This document shows positions 45,974 to 54,221 of a stretch of DNA of 64,000 nucleotides, piece after piece. The stretch's first letter is position 1; each line of letters begins with the position of its first letter. This DNA is from Celerinatantimonas diazotrophica. GTDB taxonomy: Bacteria; Pseudomonadota; Gammaproteobacteria; Enterobacterales; Celerinatantimonadaceae. The stretch spans positions 248,001 to 312,000 of the forward strand of contig NZ_SMGD01000012.1 of NCBI RefSeq assembly GCF_004339545.1. Direction: 5' to 3'. The notes under the pieces were generated by a model, which was given only the letters and a program-made list of their open reading frames with translations, had not been told where the DNA came from and made no database searches. Both the position numbers and the translations under genes were made by a program.

Positions 45974-46930
45974 ATGAAAGCACTGATGGTTGATGAGTTT
46001 GGTGGGATCGATAAGTTATCGCTTAAAGATATTGAGATACCATCATTATCCAAACGACATGTATTAGTGAAAGTTGAGGCGAGCTCTTTAAATCCGATTG
46101 ATATTAAAACTCGAAGAGGTCAAGGTGCCGCTAACCACGCCTTAGTGAAGTTACCTATGATTCTGGGGTGGGATGTTTCGGGAACCATTATCGGGTGCGC
46201 CCCAGACGTTACCGAGTATCAGCCTGGCGATCAAGTTTTTGGTTCTGTTGGCTTTCCCGGGTTAGGGCGAACGCATGCCGAATATGTCGCCGTTCATGTG
46301 GATCACTTGGCGTTTAAACCCACAACCATTTCACATGTGCAATGTGCGGCCGCAGCGATGGTCGGATTAACGGCTTGGCAGGCTCTTAGACCTGATTTTT
46401 TAATTAGAAAGGGTGATAAAATTTTGGTTTTCGGAGCTTCTGGAGGCGTGGGGCATATGGCTGTGCAGCTAGCATCGTCTCTTGGTGCTGATGTTTTTGG
46501 CACGTCATCACTAGATAAAAAAGAGTTTATTCAATCATTGGGTGTCGCGCATTACATTAATTATCGGCAGACTCAATGGTCTGAATATCCTCAGGATTTT
46601 GACTATATTCTTGATACAGCTGGTGGCGATAATACTCGCGCATTGTTACCCCTTTTGAAAAAGGGAGGAACGCTTGTTACCTTACTCCCCCATAATGTCG
46701 AAGAAATGTCTCGTTTGGCGAAACAGCAGGCGAAGCAGTTTAAGTTTATTTTAATGCGCTCTGATCATTGTGACATGGCCTGTGTCGCGAAATTACTCCA
46801 AACCGGTGCAATGGAAGCGAAAGTCTCGCAGGTGTTGTCTCTAGCTGACTACGCTATAGCGCATGCTTTACTTGAGTCGCATGACCTGCTGGGGAAACTG
46901 GTTTTAGTGCCAAACCTGAAGCGTTTCTAA
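45974..46930 (+). CDS. Zinc-free quinone oxidoreductase-type NADP-dependent dehydrogenase (MDR family)
   Basis: A 318-residue medium-chain reductase. The GroES-like N-domain contains ILGWDVSGTI and YQPGDQVFG; the NADP motif is VFGASGGVGHMAVQLA. There are no structural-zinc Cys clusters, as expected of quinone or enoyl reductases. GAGG precedes the ATG. It is likely activated by the divergent LysR regulator, typically in response to a quinone or electrophile. Confidence 0.85.
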   Translation: MKALMVDEFGGIDKLSLKDIEIPSLSKRHVLVKVEASSLNPIDIKTRRGQGAANHALVKLPMILGWDVSGTIIGCAPDVTEYQPGDQVFGSVGFPGLGRTHAEYVAVHVDHLAFKPTTISHVQCAAAAMVGLTAWQALRPDFLIRKGDKILVFGASGGVGHMAVQLASSLGADVFGTSSLDKKEFIQSLGVAHYINYRQTQWSEYPQDFDYILDTAGGDNTRALLPLLKKGGTLVTLLPHNVEEMSRLAKQQAKQFKFILMRSDHCDMACVAKLLQTGAMEAKVSQVLSLADYAIAHALLESHDLLGKLVLVPNLKRF

Positions 46931-47380
46931 ACGTTGGGTTGTGTCTGGACCATCATTTCTTGAGTTGCCTCAGCGTCAAGCTTCGTGTTGTGGCGAGCGT
47001 TGGCTCGTTATCTGAAGGTCTGCCACGTACAAAAAGCAAGTTAAGCCGTAGACTTTAAAAAATATAGATGATTGTTGTCTTAACTTTGTTCCTCTAAGAG
47101 AGAATTTTGTTTTATTAAGCCAAGATAGAGCTGTTCTGCGGCCTGGTTTGAAGTAGGTGATTGGGATAAGCACTAAAAATAAAAGAAAAAATAGATATCT
47201 ATTGTGTAGATATAGTGTATAGTACTCATCAGCTCAAACAGTGAGCTATTGATAAAATATTTAGTTTAAGATCTTCTCAGCTTTTTTTGATTTAATTTGT
47301 CATATTTATCCTGCGATACCTTTTTCTTCATCCTTATTTAGTAGCTTCCTTTTCAATTTAATTAATCTATCGAGAAAAAT
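46931..47380. other. Gene-free region ending in a long cold-shock 5' leader
   Basis: No gene is seen. The last ~170 bases before csp are AT-rich with a promoter-like TATAGTGTATAGT near 47207-47219, consistent with the long 5' UTRs of cold-inducible csp mRNAs. A cold box was not identified. Confidence 0.35.
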
Positions 47381-47593
47381 ATGTCAAATAAAACAACTGG
47401 CTTAGTAAAATGGTTTAACGAATCAAAAGGCTTCGGATTTATCACACCTGAGAATGGTAGTGCGGATCTATTTGTTCACTTCAGTGCAATCGTTAGCGAC
47501 GGTTTCAAAACATTAGCTGAAGGTCAAAATGTATCCTTTAATGTCGAAGAAGGTGGCAAAGGCCCCCATGCTTCTAACGTTATCGTATTATAA
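47381..47593 (+). CDS. Cold-shock protein, CspA family
   Basis: A 70-residue single CSD protein. [15 protein letters not shown] carries RNP1 and DLFVHFSAI carries RNP2. It is a nucleic-acid chaperone of normal length. A small ORF with a good ribosome site follows 74 bases downstream. Confidence 0.93.
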   Translation: MSNKTTGLVKWFNESKGFGFITPENGSADLFVHFSAIVSDGFKTLAEGQNVSFNVEEGGKGPHASNVIVL

Positions 47594-47667
47594 GTCGTAG
47601 CCCAATTGAGGTCTTACCTGCTTCATCATTATGGTGAGATCTCTTCAAGTACTAAGTAAGGAATCAA

Positions 47668-47760
47668 ATGAGTCGAAGAACTAATCGAAAACTATATTGG
47701 TATTACACTTTGCGTGAGCAAAAAATACCTAAAGAACAAAAATTAGCTGTTCTAAATTAA
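47668..47760 (+). CDS. Predicted 30-residue basic protein downstream of csp
   Basis: A short frame from ATG 47668 to TAA 47760, preceded by TAAGGAA at a good distance. The product is basic and aromatic (SRRTNRKLYWYYTLREQK). No family was recognised. Its position directly after csp suggests co-transcription. It could be a real small protein or chance. Confidence 0.45.
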   Translation: MSRRTNRKLYWYYTLREQKIPKEQKLAVLN

Positions 47761-47988
47761 ATATTATATTCATTATAAGAAGCTTCTTTGATTATTTAGC
47801 ATATATCAGCTAAATAATGATGTACCAGGCATTATATCTGAATAGAGTAATGACTAAATCGGCATTTCATTTTGAGCAAATTAATGTGTTTTCAATCTGA
47901 AATGACCCAATTGGTACAGGTAAAAGTAGAGTATAATCGTTGCGAAGGCGAACAGTATCAATTATGGGATCGACGAGGTAAGTCATAT

Positions 47989-48192
47989 ATGAAAAGAGCA
48001 GTTAGAAGATCAGGTAAAAAAAATCAGAAAAGCAACTTTGAAGAGCGGTTTGCTTCGATGGTTAGCGAATACCATAAAGCGAAAGAAATCCTCGATTCTA
48101 TGGTTGAAGGTACCGCAGAGTATGTTAAGCAGAAAAAAATATGTGATAATTTATTTGCGAGTGCTGAACGATTTGTCAATGCAAATTCTTAA
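47989..48192 (+). CDS. Hypothetical small basic/helical protein
   Basis: 67 residues from ATG 47989 with GAGGTAAG upstream; the open frame extends back to a TTG at 47872, but without a ribosome site. The N-terminus is strongly basic (MKRAVRRSGKKNQK), followed by amphipathic helices (EERFASMVSEYHKAKEILDSM). No family recognised. With the preceding 30-codon ORF it makes a run of small genes behind csp. Confidence 0.5.
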   Translation: MKRAVRRSGKKNQKSNFEERFASMVSEYHKAKEILDSMVEGTAEYVKQKKICDNLFASAERFVNANS

Positions 48193-48527
48193 TGTATTAG
48201 GGCATTTATTCTAATTTATCAGAGAGATACATAGATAGATTTTGCTCTAGAATTTCGATTCGTTCTCGTCATCTATTTCCTATATCGAATAGCGATGGGG
48301 CCAATAGTTGTCGATTGAACAGACCTCTTTTAGTGAGTCAGAATGACGGACAGACAATACCATGGCCTGTCTTTAATCACATCCAGAAACGCTCGTAGAC
48401 TCCTAGATATATGACGGATATTGAGAAGATAGAGATAACCCCCAGGTTCTGCAGGGCATCAATCTTCCACTATTGTGATTAAAGCATCTAGATGCTATTT
48501 GTGCTTTAGCATCACTTTCAGATTCGA
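48193..48527. other. Gene-free stretch
   Basis: AT-rich sequence with no ORF, repeat or terminator that I can support. Confidence 0.3.
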
Positions 48528-48794
48528 CTATCCCCCAATCCCTGCCAAAATTAGAATGATGAACCCTGTTTGGGGTCCATTGCTATCGATCATTTGTTCA
48601 CAAATTGGTCTCTCTTGAGTTACACCAATGCTGAGGCCTGTGCTGATCCAAGTTACTCCCTGAGTCTTGATTACGCTTGCTAATCTGAATAAATCATGAA
48701 AAGAGTCTTGCGGTGAAAAAACTTGATTGAGTTGATTTTGTTGTATTGCAGTGACTTGTAAGTCACTGTATTGGATTAAGAATGTCCCAAATGC
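48528..48794 (-). pseudogene. Fragment resembling part of an MFS/DHA2-type transporter
   Basis: An 88-codon open stretch without a start codon, entered after two adjacent in-frame stops. The peptide (GTFLIQYSDLQVTAIQQNQL, then GVTWISTGLSIGVTQERP and GFIILILAGIGG) looks like a segment of a larger, perhaps membrane, protein rather than noise. The family guess is weak. It is likely a leftover of a deleted gene next to the SDR gene. Confidence 0.3.
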
Positions 48795-48878
48795 TTATTA
48801 CTATGAATGCTTTTCTTCATAAGGTCATAGTAGGCCGAATAAACACATCGACACCTGCTTTAGAGCTCTGTTCCTAAC

Positions 48879-49745
48879 TTATCGTTTAGCGTTTAACTTG
48901 TAATAAAACTCTTTAAGGTAATGTGTGCCATAGCATGGCGCCACAGCATCTTGCCCCATCAGCGTTAAAAAAAACTCTGAAGGCCCTCCCCATTTTTCTG
49001 GGATCCTTTTGACCACCGCTAAAAACAAGCGTCTTAGCCAGTCGGGTAAATAGGTAATGTTGCTCGGTTTACTTTGGGCTGAAAAAGCTAATTCAGCAAT
49101 CTCCTTTCCCGATAGGACTTCAGGGCCACCGACCTCTAACTCTTGTTCAGATTGATCTACCGCTTCAAGACAGAACTTGGCGAGATCTGCGCCGTGAATA
49201 GGGTTGAGTTTCAGATCGCCAGAGCCAAATAAATAGATATGTCCTGCCGTCGCCATGTTATACATCTCTTCTAAGTCTGAAAAAAAGCCATTTGGCCTGA
49301 TGACGCATGGTGTGAGAGCTTCAGATTTCAAGAGTCGTTTAGCAAAACGTTCTTTGGCATCTAGCAACCTGACATCGGGATATTTCTGGGCATGAAATGC
49401 AGAGATATAGATGAACTTACGAACACCTGCATGCTCTGCTTGCTGCAGTAAATTGATATTGGCCTTGTAATCGACATCCATGTAATGCAGGCCATCACGT
49501 TGTCTGGTAATGCCGATACATGAAATAACCACATCAATTCCATCACAAATACCGACGAGCGACTCAGGGTCTGTGATCTGAGCCTCGATAATATTCTCAT
49601 CATCAACCCCCATAGATAACAGCTTAGTTTTATCTCGTGCCAATGCATTAAATTCAACCTGATCCGCTAATAATTGGCGAACGATATGTGATCCCAGATA
49701 GCCGGTAGAACCTGCGACTAAAATGCGATTTTGGATGTTCATCAT
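48879..49745 (-). CDS. NAD(P)H-binding atypical SDR (NmrA-like) oxidoreductase
   Basis: A 288-residue protein. The glycine motif GSTGYLGSHIVRQLL is at the N-terminus; VISCIGITRQRDGLHYMDVDYKAN and FIYISAF follow the atypical-SDR pattern, and VIRPNGFFSDLEEM is a typical downstream motif. GAGGAAA precedes the ATG. It is divergent from the TetR gene, whose candidate operators lie between them, so it is probably the target of that repressor. Substrate unknown. Confidence 0.82.
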   Translation of the reverse strand: MMNIQNRILVAGSTGYLGSHIVRQLLADQVEFNALARDKTKLLSMGVDDENIIEAQITDPESLVGICDGIDVVISCIGITRQRDGLHYMDVDYKANINLLQQAEHAGVRKFIYISAFHAQKYPDVRLLDAKERFAKRLLKSEALTPCVIRPNGFFSDLEEMYNMATAGHIYLFGSGDLKLNPIHGADLAKFCLEAVDQSEQELEVGGPEVLSGKEIAELAFSAQSKPSNITYLPDWLRRLFLAVVKRIPEKWGGPSEFFLTLMGQDAVAPCYGTHYLKEFYYKLNAKR

Positions 49746-49876
49746 TGTTTTCCTCAGACGACTCGAATTCTGGACTTCTCATCATGTATGGCTCATTGAT
49801 GGTTTTAGGGAGAATCGCTCTTTTCTCCTATCGGGGGCGACTTCCCAGCCCATCGTCAATCCCGATAATCTTATTT

Positions 49877-49890
49877 AGACCATCTGGTCT
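49877..49890. promoter_or_regulatory. TetR-type operator (site 1)
   Basis: AGACCATCTGGTCT: a perfect 6-bp inverted repeat with a 2-base centre. A related imperfect site, GTCCACTTGGTCT, lies at 49931-49943. Both are in the SDR-tetR promoter region, arranged for divergent repression. Confidence 0.7.
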
Positions 49891-50002
49891 TTTAAAAATA
49901 AGCCGTTTCGAACCTGAAGTAAAGGTTTTTGTCCACTTGGTCTAAATAAAAATCACTATGCTATACTGCGGATCTCAGTATTTCATAGAGTAAAAAATAC
50001 AG

Positions 50003-50548
50003 ATGCCAAAAGTCGTTGATCATGATGCCAAACGTGAAGAAATAGCCTTAAACGCGACCAAAATATTCCTAGAACATGGCTATAAAAATATTGGTATGAG
50101 GCAGCTTTGTGAACAACTTGGAATGAGCAAAAGCGCTGTTTACCACTATTTCAAGAGTAAAGATGAGTTGTTTCTAGCCGCCACAGAGGCAATTGTTAAC
50201 TTCGATGCCATTGTTCTTGAATCTAGACCATCAGTAACTGAAGCGTCTCTTGAGCAGAAAATCGAAAACTTCCTGCTGATCTTTCGTCAAATCGCACCTC
50301 GTTTTTTTCAGGAAATTAAGCTGGTGATGGATTACATCGACGTCATCGGTTTAGAAAACATTGCTGACGACCCGTGCATGTATACTGCCAACCAGAAATA
50401 CCTGACTATGCTTACTAACTACGTATCAACATCTCATAGCGATGAGCTTTTTACGTTAATGCTTGGTCTATTAAATCATCAACTTATGGTGGGCAAGGAT
50501 CTAGAAGATGAGTACATAGTGACCCAAGTTCAACATTGTTTGAATTAA
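50003..50548 (+). CDS. TetR-family transcriptional regulator
   Basis: 181 residues. The HTH at residues 10-55 reads KIFLEHGYKNIGMRQLCEQLGMSKSAVYHYFKSKDEL; the C-terminal ligand domain is unassigned. It is divergent from the SDR gene with two similar palindromic sites between, so autoregulation plus control of the SDR gene is likely. Confidence 0.88.
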   Translation: MPKVVDHDAKREEIALNATKIFLEHGYKNIGMRQLCEQLGMSKSAVYHYFKSKDELFLAATEAIVNFDAIVLESRPSVTEASLEQKIENFLLIFRQIAPRFFQEIKLVMDYIDVIGLENIADDPCMYTANQKYLTMLTNYVSTSHSDELFTLMLGLLNHQLMVGKDLEDEYIVTQVQHCLN

Positions 50549-50686
50549 TTCGATAAGTGAAGCGCTGATCCGTATCGACAACTTGTGAACCAGGCTCTAT
50601 GAGCAAGGCAAAAGGTAAAATCACCAACGGGCATTCGCACAATAGGGTAAATAGGGTACTTAAACAATTTAGTTCGTTTTTTCTGA

Positions 50687-50965
50687 ATGGACGATAAAGC
50701 TGGGCGTTGCGGTGGTAACCAAACCCACAGAGTCACGGCCTTGATGATGAAAGAGGTTCAGCTAATGCTCGGTGGGAAAGCTTTACCAACTCGCGGTTTT
50801 CGTATACGCAAAGTTGATTTGCAGCTCAATTACAGTTGCATCAGTAAACGAACCCATACCGTTGAGGGGAGGTACGCTTGCCGAGCCAGGCCCAGACCGC
50901 CTACCTTGTGGTTGATGCCATAAGCCCCAAAGTTTTTGTCAAAGACCCCGGAGATTTTAATTCAA
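50687..50965 (+). pseudogene. IS5-family transposase remnant
   Basis: Frame 1 gives MDDKA, TALMMKEVQLML, then VDLQLNYSCISKRTHTVE; after a frameshift the next piece is AYLVVDAISPKVF. These match, in order, the WIDDEA, ALMLK, PDYSCISKRAKTV and AHLVIDSTGLKVF blocks of IS5-family transposases, the last containing the first catalytic Asp. The ends and most of the catalytic domain are gone. It is a possible relic of an element that could mobilise the local MITEs, since both prefer YTAR-like targets; this link is inference. Confidence 0.65.
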
Positions 50966-51099
50966 CTTAGCGATCCAAGATGCGTCTAAACAGTGGACAA
51001 CCCCATCAAAAAGCTAAATCGCTTTATGATTATATTCGAAGACAGACTAAGTATATGTAACCCTGACTGTTACACAGAATTATTTACAGTCTCCATGCC

Positions 51100-51678
51100 C
51101 TAGTTACTATTGAGGTGTTCAACTAAAAACTGGTGGATATGAAGCAGCCCCCAGGGCCATTTACCAAACCCAGATTGTGCATTAATATGAACAGCTTCTC
51201 CCATATCGGTTAACTGCGCTCCCCAAGTATCTGCCCAGTGATTCGCTCGCTCCCATCCCATTAAAGGATCATTATGACTCGCGAACATCAGTACCGGGCA
51301 CGTTGGCTTAGCTTGCAGCTCATCTGATAGTTCAAAACGAATAGGATCAGCAGGAGCCACTAAAACAATTGCCGCAATTGATTCGGGTTCAGATAAACTC
51401 AGAGCAACACTGGATAATGCTCCAAAACTATGTCCGATTAAAATAGCCGACTCGTCTGATGGTAGTGTCCGCAACGTTCGTTGAATTGCTAATGTCCAGG
51501 CATATAAATCTGGCTCCTTCCAATGTTTCTGACTAATTCTTAACCAAGAAGGAAATTGTTCATGCCAGTAACTTTGCCAATGTTCCTCTGGACTGTTCCC
51601 GATACCAGGAACTAACACAATCTGATAACGACCGGAAAGATCATCAACTGGATTAGACAATTCATTTAACTTTAACAT
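51100..51678 (-). CDS. RBBP9/YdeN-family serine hydrolase
   Basis: 192 residues. N-terminal VLVPGIGNSPEEHWQSYWHEQFP, nucleophile in IGHSFGALSS, acid in SHNDPLMGWERAN and base near AVHINAQSGFGKWPWG are typical of the small YdeN/RBBP9 hydrolases. Intracellular; substrate unknown. A GGTCCCC run precedes the ATG. Confidence 0.85.
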   Translation of the reverse strand: MLKLNELSNPVDDLSGRYQIVLVPGIGNSPEEHWQSYWHEQFPSWLRISQKHWKEPDLYAWTLAIQRTLRTLPSDESAILIGHSFGALSSVALSLSEPESIAAIVLVAPADPIRFELSDELQAKPTCPVLMFASHNDPLMGWERANHWADTWGAQLTDMGEAVHINAQSGFGKWPWGLLHIHQFLVEHLNSN

Positions 51679-52007
51679 GATGGGGACCTACTGATTTTTT
51701 ATCATTCTTTTACAGTAATTATCGATAAAACAGATTAACAGCGATAGAGACCCGAAAACAAGCGACAACTGACTCATAATCCAAAATAGTCAACACAATC
51801 CAGACCAAAGGGAGCATTTTGGACGACGCTGACGGATAATTTGAAGAAAATAAATGGATTTTTGCAAGAAGCACGACTTCTGGTCCATCGGTCTCTGATT
51901 GTTTAAATTAAGTCGAAACATAAACAAGATTTAATCTGACTCTAGCTTTGAACTCAGCAAGTATCAAGATGAAAAGTGGCTCAGCACATAACTCACTGCC
52001 AATAAAT
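51679..52007. other. Eroded sequence downstream of the citD remnant
   Basis: No gene. In the intact gene order this is where citE and citF would follow citD; no recognisable piece of either was found. Confidence 0.35.
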
Positions 52008-52093
52008 CAGCGTTCAGGATCGGGGGATATTTTGACCATGAGATCACTGGACTCCAGCATCCCCGCGATAGCCTCTTGCACGATATTTATAAT
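52008..52093 (-). pseudogene. citD: Citrate lyase acyl carrier protein remnant (citD N-terminus)
   Basis: The minus-strand peptide QEAIAGMLESSDLMVKISPD matches the conserved start of CitD (AxAGTLESSDVMVRI), including the Ser region that normally carries the prosthetic group. A TGA follows 8 codons later and no normal start codon remains (ATT in its place). It lies 23 bases after the citC relic, keeping the usual citC-citD order. Confidence 0.7.
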
Positions 52094-52115
52094 GAATTAC
52101 CTAAAAAATGAAATA

Positions 52116-53294
52116 TTAAACAGAAAGAGGTTCAACATGATGTTGAATCACTGACAGGGTCGTCTTGGGTACGAGGCGGTGGACCTGCTGAAAATTCTGC
52201 TGACGAAGCAGCTGTCGTACTGCGGATGCTGATATCGGTTTACCCTTAGAACCACAAACCCGCGGGATTTCAACGACATCAATAACAGGCGAAGATGTGA
52301 CAGCGCGATTAGCTAACCAGTAATACATCTGGGCATTATAAGCTGCGGTTACAAGACAATACGGCTCAGTCCCAACAAAACGGTGGGTAATACCCAATGC
52401 TGGGCCAATAAAACAACGAAACAATAATAAGTCGATAGCTGCATAAGCATGTTCGACCTGCTGACTCTCTTTTATAAAGTAACTAGGGACTGTTGACCTT
52501 TGGTGGTTAAATTTTGTTCAAATTAAACGCATTTTGAACGCGGCTCCCCCTGCGTCGCTTAGAGTGAAGCAAGCAGGGAGCAACAAAGTTCAGGATGCGT
52601 TTAAATGAACCCCAAGGGCAGTATCTGAGAGGAATTTATCCAGCGTTAAACGTTCTTTGTGGAGAATAACTACACGGCACAACGTTTGCCTTGCCTAAAT
52701 CCCTCTCAGATTTCTGCAAAACTAATCACGAAAGGTCAATAGTCCCTAGGAAAAGTCGCCCTAGAAATTAAATATTCCCCACCGGCATGGACCGTCACCC
52801 GGGGCAGATCAGCAATCCCCTCTTGTACCATTGCCAATCGCACCTTGCTCACCGGATTCATGTCGTGATGACGCAAGCTTCTGGCAATACCATTGGATCC
52901 CAACCGGTGTATTTTCCATCAATAAAGCCTGATTGGGCGCTTCAACCAATGGATAAAAACCGCATTGGCCGAAAATATCCCGATTCTCTGGCTTGGTATA
53001 AAGGAAGAGATGGGTTCTCCCTTGTTCATGTGCAAAATTCTCGACTTCATTGAGCACTCGAACCGCTAGATTTTCACCCTGCCATTGGGGAGAAACAGCC
53101 ACACAACGAATGGTCGACCCAGCAAGCCCGGCACAGCTAACCAGTTTATTGTCTGAATGCACAGTCAATAAAAAATCCAATGAAGCATCATAATCAATAT
53201 CAACTTCATGCAGTAATTCACTAACCTGCAATGAAGGTTCAGACAAATGCTCCAAAGTATGCCATTCAAATTGAAGTGGAATATAATCGTCCAT
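52116..53294 (-). pseudogene. citC: Citrate lyase ligase citC, disrupted by deletion, frameshift and MITE copy 4
   Basis: The N-terminal GNAT-like domain is open from ATG 53294 (AGGAG upstream) to NTPVGIQWYCQKLASSRH. There the frame shifts and the nucleotidyltransferase HxGH region is missing. The next piece (VSKVRLAMVQEGIADLPRVT to LISRATFP) runs to the MITE at 52749. Beyond the MITE at 52483 the frame resumes with SYFIKESQQVEHAYAAIDLL, then ALGITHRFVGTEPYC and the C-terminus. Removing the MITE and one CTAG joins ATFP to SYFIKE in frame. CitC would acetylate the lyase acyl carrier; this copy cannot. Confidence 0.9.
52483..52749. mobile_element. MITE copy 4 (267 bp) inserted in citC
   Basis: Full-length copy flanked by CTAG. 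One terminal base differs (AATAGTCC instead of AACAGTCC at the right end). The citC reading frame on both sides proves an insertion with a short CTAG (or TA) target duplication. Confidence 0.93.
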
Positions 53295-53309
53295 ATGCTT
53301 TCTCCTACC

Positions 53310-54206
53310 TCAACACGCGATTGAGCCCACCGATTCCTGTGCTGCAGTGGATGAAACCGACAAAGGTAACTCATCATCAGTGACCTGATTGCGCAAACAA
53401 CCGATCTGAGAAATAGCGACTTCAATTTCATCACCAGGCTGTAAAAACAGAGGTGGATTTCTTTTTTTACCAACTCCGCCCGGTGAACCAGTAATAATGA
53501 CATCACCTGGTTTTAATTCTGAGAACGTTGAAATATAACGAATTAACTCAGGAATGCGATGTATCATATGGGCCGTATTATCTTGCTGAACCTGTCGACC
53601 ATTCAGTTTGGTTGTTAAAGTCAACGTATGTGGATAGGGGATTTCATCAGTGGTTACAAGCCAAGGGCCAAAGGCACCCGTGCAACGCCAATTTTTACCC
53701 GCAGTAAACCAAGCATGTTGCCAGTCTCTGGCAGAACCATCCATATAACAGCTGTATCCAACCACGTGGGATAGGGCATTTTGCTCGCTAATTTGATACC
53801 CGCCTCGACCAATCACAACAGCCAACTCACCTTCGTAATCAAACTGTTGAGAATAACGAGGCTTAATCACAGGCTGAAGATGACCTGTTTGTGAATCAGC
53901 AAAACGAACGAACAATGTCGGTGCTGGATCATGTTCATCAAATTCCTGACGTTTTTGCTGGTGGTTCATTCCAACACAAAATATTTTTCCAGGATTAGGA
54001 ACGACAGGTAAAAAGCTCACATCATCTTGTGATAAGTCACAAAGCAGGTTGTTTCGTTGCTGTAATTCATGTAATGCGCCGGCATCTAGTAATGCTTTTA
54101 AATCAGGGTAACGACTACGAAGTTCTGCGCCTGCATCAACAATGCTCTGACCGACAACGATCCCGTAACTTAACTGATGAGCATACCGATAGCTTGCAAT
54201 TTTCAT
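53310..54206 (-). CDS. Fumarylacetoacetate hydrolase family protein (oxaloacetate decarboxylase candidate)
   Basis: 298 residues. An N-terminal ~70-residue extension is followed by the FAH core: ILCVGMN-like FCVGMNHQ, metal-site FDYEGELAVVIG, GSARDWQ and the C-terminal GDVIITGSPGGVGKKR. FAH-family enzymes include bacterial and mitochondrial (FAHD1) oxaloacetate decarboxylases. Located between citS and citC, where OadGAB normally serves citrate fermentation, it may decarboxylate oxaloacetate; that is inference. It still has an intact ribosome site (GAGGGG) and reading frame. Confidence 0.82.
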   Translation of the reverse strand: MKIASYRYAHQLSYGIVVGQSIVDAGAELRSRYPDLKALLDAGALHELQQRNNLLCDLSQDDVSFLPVVPNPGKIFCVGMNHQQKRQEFDEHDPAPTLFVRFADSQTGHLQPVIKPRYSQQFDYEGELAVVIGRGGYQISEQNALSHVVGYSCYMDGSARDWQHAWFTAGKNWRCTGAFGPWLVTTDEIPYPHTLTLTTKLNGRQVQQDNTAHMIHRIPELIRYISTFSELKPGDVIITGSPGGVGKKRNPPLFLQPGDEIEVAISQIGCLRNQVTDDELPLSVSSTAAQESVGSIAC

Positions 54207-54221
54207 ATCCCCTCTTTTTAC

